Origin: Diadophis punctatus similis
Lineage: Eukaryota; Chordata; Lepidosauria; Squamata; Dipsadidae
Length of the DNA: 64,000 nucleotides
Assembly: GCA_023053685.1 (NCBI GenBank)
Contig: JALIGW010000002.1
Span: 171,335,430-171,399,429 of the forward strand
Reading direction: 5' to 3'
The notes under the pieces were generated by a model. That model was not told the origin of the DNA. It worked only from the letters and a program-made list of their open reading frames with translations, and made no database searches. A program made the translations under genes and the position numbers. Shown in pieces: positions 47,301 to 55,004 of this stretch (position 1 is its first letter; the number at the start of each line of letters is the position of its first letter).

Positions 47301-50300
47301 TTGTAGTACTGTAACCTGGAAGTGAGATTACATACACATTCTAGTAAATAAATAATCACAATGGAAACATTAGTAAATTTCTTTTAAAGAGTAATAAAGT
47401 AAACACTGTAAATCATGCCATTCATTAAATTGTAGAATTGTAGAAAATGCCTTATTTTATCACTATTAAAAACTAAAGCTCGTAGTGTTTCAAAAATAGT
47501 TTCACAACTTTTTAAGTTTCAAAAGCTGCTTTTTACAGCGGTTTGACTTTGAAATTTAATTCAAAATCAAGTGAAACAATGGCTGCAATTCTGTGATTCA
47601 CTTGAGAGCAAATAATTTCAATTGCCAACATTTTGATAATTTGTACACGAAAAACTTTGTTGGAATAATTTGCTCTGATTGTAATGATTGCATTCATCTG
47701 ACTGGAGAAGTGATTTGCAGTCATACTTCAGCAGAGGTAGAGGAAAACAATACTGAAACTATTATCAACTATTATACTACTTCTTGATTATATGTTTAGT
47801 CAAAATTGCTGTCAAAGGGTTGAACATGATTTTCCCCCCGCCAAATTTTTATAACGAGACTTTAGTACATTTGATAGATATGTGGACTTTGAAAGATCAT
47901 ACTTAATGTCTCACAGATTTATTGCTGTTAAAATAATCTTTCAATTAGGTTTTTAGTCTTATTTTGAGAGCAGTTTGTTTGGTTTTGGCAAGGGAGAATC
48001 ACTGTGTAAGATTGGATTCTTGATACTTTAAGCACTGTGTACTGTGTGGATGTATGTAAACTGTAGAATTTGTTTTGCACAAGATAAAGTGGATGAAATA
48101 GAGCACATACAATTTTGCTTTGTTTGATTTGGATCAAATCACACCTGTTCTTAACTCAGATAATTTTCTGTATCTATAGGGTAAGGATACAAACATTTGC
48201 CTGCTTCATCAGACTTCTGTAACAATTTCTGAAATAATCTCTGACACACTTTCTTGGTATTATTCTCCATTACTAATAAAATTTAATCAGGTTGCATGTA
48301 CAGTATCAGGCCTATACATGTTTGCTTTTTTTTTTTTACTGTTACATTTTGACACTTTTCCCTTCTGGCATATGCAGAATATAATAAAATGCTTTATTTT
48401 AAAAATGACGCATGCATTTAAATTTTCTTTTTCTTTATGCAGGCCTTTGGTTTTATGACTCGGGTAGCTCTTCAGGCTGAAAAAATGAATCATCATCCTG
48501 AGTGGTTTAATGTATACAATAAGGTAATGAATTAATATTGATGAACTAATGGTTTATCTCTTTTCATTGGTGACTACCAGGCTCTAATTATATTTTTAAC
48601 ACCCCCCCCCCAATAGATTAAAAATCAGAGCATTGCTCAGTCTTATTCTGTTTGCTGGAATCTTTTTCAAATTATTTCACTTTCATACCCCACTTTTTTG
48701 CAACGATTGCTTGGTTCCATGTTCACCTTTCCTCATGTAGCTGGGATTGGTTCATAGAAGTAATAGGAAAAATCCACAAAATCTTGTTTTATCAGCCTTG
48801 AAAGTATAATAACTCTATATTCCAGGCAGCGGCAACTTCATTATCTCAATGCTTTTGTCATAGTGCAGAAAGAAACATAGCACTGAAGCTCCACCCCTTT
48901 GGGGGGGTTGTGTGAACTTGTGACACATGCAAGAAATGAGCAGGGCATACATTGGGACATAACACTGCTTGTGTCACTCTGCCTCCGCCTTCTCCCTTAT
49001 GCTCCATGCAAATGTTGTTTATTCTAGTTGTGCCTAACTTTTGTGAACCATTCTTGACTTCTGAAATGTATATCGGGCCTCACACTAGGAAGTAGTGAAC
49101 AGGGAGCAAGACAAAAAAATAATTTTATTTACAATCACATTAAAGAGTATTCGGAGACTTCAGTTGGGCCAAAATGCAGAGGCGCGTGCTGTGGTGGGTA
49201 TGCCTAGGTACACCCACACTACTCCCATCTTACGCGAGCTGCATTGGTTACCCATTGGTCTCCAGGTACAATTCAAGGTGTTGGTGATTACCTTTAAAGC
49301 CCTATTTGGTGCAGGGCCAGAGTATCTTCGGGATCGTCTCCTACAATATACCTTCCTACGACCTGTTAGATCTCACAGGATTGGCCTGCTACGGGTTCCG
49401 TCGGCTAGACAATGTCGGCTGGCGGGCCCTCGGGCAAGGGCCTTCTCTGTGGCGGCCCCTACTTTGTGGAATCAGCTACCCCCCGAGATCCGGACCATCC
49501 CCACCGTAGTGGCCTTCAGAAAAGCTGTGAAAACCTGGCTTTTTAGGCAAGCCTGGGCCTAATAGTTGATAGATGTAGGCCCATGAGTGTGTGAATGATT
49601 GAGTGATTTTAATGTTCTGATTGTGTTTTTAGCTATGTTTTTAAATTGTTTTATATTATATTGTTTATATTGCTGTGAGCCGCTCAGAGTCCCTGCTGAG
49701 TTGAGCGGCATACAAATATTAATAATAAATAATAAATAAATAATAAATAAATTAAATTAGAGTTAATATGATTATTCTCCAAAACGGTATTTAATTATTT
49801 TCCCTTCTGCCATATATACATTTTAATTTGGTAGCACATTTTTGAGATCTTTAGGAACTAGTATTAGGTATTTCTGACTCCTGTTGTTCAAACTTTGCAA
49901 TCTTTTGGGAGCAGCTGATTTTTATTGGCTCTCCAGATTTATTAGCTCTTTTTTCTGTCCCCAGGAGCAGACTCTTTTAAAAGTAAAGACAAATAATAGT
50001 ATTAGATATTCGTGCTTTCTAATATTGCATGTTAATTTTCCGAATTACAAAACCAAGAAATATTTTTGAGAACTCCAGATTTCTTGGTGTAGTTTCAAAA
50101 TATATCTCCAGATTAAGTAATAAAATAAAATTTCTGAATGAGTATGTTGGTCTGCGAGGAACCAACCCCAAATTAAGATATTTTTACGGATCTTGAAATG
50201 TTCATATGGATAGACTCACAATTAGAATTTATCTAATTTCTCACTTCTTAATGAGAAATTCTTGCTTTTACATCTGTACTTAACATGATTTTAAACAAGA

Positions 50301-53300
50301 TATTTTTGTGGCAACATGTGCAGACAGGAGTTTTGATAACAATTTCTATTCTAACATTGTGTGTATATTTCTTGATACTCCTGATGCAGTTTTAATTTCT
50401 GAGAATTAGACTTAATCTTTTTCTCCTCCCCCAGTAGCTGGATGATACAAAGAAATTTAGCAAAGTAAAGCATAGTGTTCTTCTAGAGATATGTGAATAA
50501 TCTCTTGGAAGAAACATCAGAGCTTGTCTCCAAAGTGTTGCCAGGCTCTTCACCTTTATTTTAAACTGAACAGTTTCCCACTTGCAATTGGTTATAATCC
50601 AATTCTCTTGTGCAGTGAATACGTACAAGTACTTTTTAAAGAAAATATAATGTCAATTGGACAGAATCCACTGTTGAGCAAGGCAGCATTTGCATTATAT
50701 CTGGGATACTTTTGATCTTCTGAAGCCCAAAGAAGTAAATTGGGTCCTTGGTAGTATGAATTCTGCCCCTTGTGGTTTTGATCTCCTGGCTTCTTTGGAT
50801 TGGGGGGGAGGGCATGAGCAGCAGGCTCCAGGAGATAATCAGTATCTCTTTGGATTTAGACATAATGCCTCTTGCCTTGAAAGAGGCAGTACTCTTGTCT
50901 TCTCTTGAAGAGGCCTTCCCTAGGTCTGGCCACCTTTCACAATATTCACCAAGTTTCCAACCTGTCCTTCCTTGTAAAATTGGTTTAGAACGGGTGTTGG
51001 CAACCCGCAGCTCCAGAGCCGCATGTGGCTCTTTGGGTTCTGTGCTGCAGCTCCCTGTCCCATCACTGGCTGGCCCTATTAAGATAAGAATTACTCTCAT
51101 CAGAGGCGAAATGAATCTTTTCCTGAAACTCTGACGTTATCAAAATAAACCGCAGTGTAAATGCTAAGGTATAAAATATTTATTTCGGTACAAAAATAAT
51201 AAATCACATCCTGGCTATAAAAGAGGTGTTGCTTCGTACAGAAGCAGAAGACAAAAGGAAAGATCAAAAGAAAGGCATGTACACATGCGTACTAGGAACA
51301 TATTAATCACGTGCTCAGGAATAAACCATTATATTTGATAGGGATGCATCTCCCTGCATATACATGTAACAGGCAACATAAAATCACTGCCTGACAGGCC
51401 CTGCCTGACAGGCCCTGCCCCTCGCCCTCCCCTCCCAGTCACTCCTCGCCTGGCTTGAGAAGGTAAGGGTGACGGCGGGGAATGGAGAAGCGGCCGGGGC
51501 TGATTCTCCGGCGTCTCACTCTTGCTAGAAAATTGTATGCCAATTCCACCTTGAAAGTGAGGTGTAATCCTCAAGGGACTTTAACCGACCCAGTAAGGGT
51601 ACAAAAAGGGGTACGGCAGGATTGCATCCTGTCCCCCTCCCTTTTTAACTTCTATATTAACCCCCTGATTGATCTCTTATAGAACTCTGATCTATGATGC
51701 GCCGCTGTCCGTTCCTGGAGGAACGGCTTCTCCAGGACGGCACCTGGGCACAACAACCAAGTGGGGCCACTCACGAAGCCTAATCCTAGAAAGAACTTGA
51801 GGACACGAAATCTCTCTGGGTGAAGTGACGATTTATTGCTTAGTAGAATAGAATATATAGACCCTCATACGCAGATGAGGTTTGCAAGTGTCATTCATTA
51901 CAAGGACCAATAGCATTATTGATAGCTGCGTGCTTCCTATGTGTGTCTTCACGTGTACCCTATTTGCGTTTCCAAGCAAGCAGGTATAGAAGCATGTCAA
52001 CAACATTCTGTGGTCGGCCATTTCCGTCCTTTGTAGCTAGATGTACAGCCCTGTAACACAAGTCCTAACCTAGCCACCTATCTGAACTATTGAACCACTA
52101 GCAACATCTGTGACGTTTTGACCTACTTAAGTTTCAGCAAGCTTCTTAGCATAAGCCTATGTGGTTAACCATTTCCTCTTACAAGTTTCCATGCATATGT
52201 TACAAGTCCTTAAGACTCTGCATATGCACTTCTATTCTCTAGAGGAATTAACAGAGTTGGAAGGGACCTTGCAGGTCATCTAGTCCAACCCCAAAAAGGT
52301 GGGGGAAGATATATGCAACAGATCTACATCCTCCTAACCTAGCACAATGCAAAATTTTGATTTTCCTATATGCCGACGATGCTGCTATTATATCACAAAC
52401 TCCCATAGGACTGAAGAGAGCAATTAGGGCAACACTTGGCTATTGTAGACAGAACAAGTTGGTCCTTAACTTTGATAAATCAAAAATTTTAGTTTTTGCT
52501 AAAAGACCTAGCCAGTACTCTTGGAAAATAGAAGTACATTGTTTGGAACAGGTCAGGACATTTAGATACCTTAGGGTGGTCTTCCACTTGCAAGGGACAT
52601 GGAAGGCACATCTGGATCATATATTGCAAGCAGCCAATAGGTCCTCAAATGCAATTAAACATTTCTTTTACACAGGCGGAGGTCAATTAGTACCTGCTGC
52701 CTTAAAACTTTCCGAGGCCAAAACATTGCCACAAATTCTATATGGGGCACAAACGGGAATCCTGGCAAAGAAAGACTTGCTAGAAACCATACAAACCATT
52801 CCTACGAGCCATTTTAGCTGCACCCAAAGGAACTTCAAACGCCCAGTTAAGAATTGAGATAGGCATGCCTCAAATTCAGGTAAGAACCTGGAAGATGATG
52901 ATCATTCATTGGCTAAAAATGCATTTCTTTCCAGAAGGACTGTCCCTGCTAATTTTGACTGACAACTTCCCCTCCCCCTGGAAACAGGCGATAGACCACA
53001 AGCTGTGCCCTTATGGGCTCTCACCAGTATTCTTAATGTCCCTAGGCTTTGACCAAGCAAAGCAAGTAGTAATCAATAGAATGAAGGATATGGAGTTCCA
53101 AGAAGAACTAAATAGGTTGCCTTTCCACAGTAGGGACAGAATCAAACAGGGTGTGTGGGAATCTGCAAGATATCTAAATGATCTGATCTTCCCAAAACAA
53201 AGAATAGCTTTCTTCAGAGCCAGATTTAACATTCTCCCCTCAGCACTTCTCCAGGGCAGGTATAAGAGAACACCAATAGCAGAATGGGTATATATATGTG

Positions 53301-54952
53301 GTAAAGAAGTCGAAGATATCTCACATGTTTTATTGTACTGTGAGTTGTACAGAGTTCATAGGTCAGTATATATTCTCCCCTTACTAGAGAGATTGCCAGG
53401 GAGGGCAGACAACCTTTATGTAGGCTTTCTCCTCCAGGACTCAAACCTGGTTACCACGCGTGCAGTGGCAAACTTCTGTGCGCTGCAATGTCCACAAGAA
53501 AAAAATTGGTTACAGAATTATAGCTGCCAACTTGGGTCAAATTTTTGGAGGTATCTCTAACAATTTTTGGGAAAATGTATTTATGCACATACTTATCAGC
53601 TCTCCACTCACGTAAACTAGGGAGTGACCCTAACGGTCTGAGAACAGGTATTTTCTTAACAGGGATGTAACTATAGACTATTAATGTTAGTACTATTTTT
53701 TAATATATTGTAAACAGTGATGTCTATTGCTGGTCTATGACCGTAATAAAGTTCTATTCTATTCTATTCTATTCTATTCTATTCTATTCTATTCTATTCT
53801 ATTCTATTCTATTCTATTCTATTCTATTCTATTCTATTCTATTCTATTCACTCTTGCTAGAGCTTCTTCCGGCCCTTGTTGGTGCTGGGCGTACCTCGGT
53901 TGCTTGGGGAGATGCACAACCTGCTCTCTGCTCCGAGACACTGGCCCGAAGCCGGCCTTGCTAACATGAGGGCTGGCAGGGTGGGAATGGGATCCGAGAG
54001 GAGGGATGACAGAAAGGGGGATGGGCCCGCAGCACCCAGCCGTGGATTTAAGAAGCTCAGGGCATCAGGAAAAGGGCTGGCCTTGACGACGTGAGAATAA
54101 ATCCTCACAGAGGCGAAATAGATCTTTACCCTGGAATTCTGACATTAGAAAAGAAACCGCAGTTTAAAAGTCTAAGTAAAAATATTTATTTCGGTACAAA
54201 AAACAATAAATCTCATTAACTACATGCCTGATATAAAAGTAGGTCTTCCTTCAATGGAAGCCAGGAACAGAAGGAAAGAAGCGGAGAATGGAATGCACAC
54301 ATGTGTACAAGAACACATCAATCACGTGCTCAGGAATAAACCATTATAATGAATAGGGATGCAGTTCCCTGCATATACATATAACAGGCAATAAATCACT
54401 GCGTGACAGGCCCCGCCCACCCCGGGGGTCAGGCTTGGAGAAAGCCGGAGGGCACTTGCCTTCACGCCACATTTGTGCTCAAGCCCGAAGCGGCAGGAGA
54501 CGAAGGCTGCCTTGAGCACAAATGTGGTGTGAAGGCGGGCTGGAGCTCGCGACCACTGCGCTCGACCGAAGAGCTAGGGGGGGGGACACATGGCAAGGTG
54601 ATGGCCGGAGCCTTAGTGCAGGAGCGAAGCGGCCCTGTACTTGCCTTCGTGCCACATTTTCACTCAAGGCAGCCCTCCTGCCGCTTCGGGCTCAGAGCTG
54701 TAAGCCATGTCCTGTTGCTAGGGGCAAGTGGGGCAGGGTCGCATTGTCGCTCCGCATCATAATGGGCTCCAGGAGGAGGAGGGGACCCCATCTCCCCCAT
54801 TGTGAAGCGCACTAAAGTTCACTGTGCTGCGCAAGGTGCTGCGAGAGTGCCTCATGGCCTGCCCGATGCGTCATATCAGAATTGGAGAGAGATACAGAGA
54901 GAGGGGGGAAGATAGAGGGGGGGAGAGACACACAGAGAGATACAGAGAGGGA

Positions 54953-55004
<52 letters not shown>

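Larger units (their letters stand above)
51530..53847 (+). mobile_element. Snake1-like CR1 LINE, 5' truncated, with 14-bp target duplication
   Basis: Flanked by the perfect 14-bp repeat TCACTCTTGCTAGA at 51516-51529 and 53848-53861. Encodes RT motifs: [17 protein letters not shown] (51610-51660), the catalytic [11 protein letters not shown] (52357-52394), then [11 protein letters not shown] and a C-terminal block with [18 protein letters not shown]. An in-frame stop before residue block NSDL, a frameshift near 52795-52803 and a solo LTR insert make it inactive. It ends TAATAAAGTTCTATTCTATT and runs into a TCTAT microsatellite, as in Snake1 LINEs of advanced snakes. Confidence 0.88.

Noticed and set aside
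51095..54420. An LTR retrotransposon bounded by the direct repeats
   Set aside because: No gag or pol between them; the RT sequence there belongs to a CR1-type LINE with its own 14-bp duplication, and repeat homology does not end at sharp TG/CA borders.
54760..54890. A second captured exon in the hAT ([19 protein letters not shown] reading)
   Set aside because: Short open stretch with no recognisable family and no clear splice sites; not enough to claim a gene fragment.
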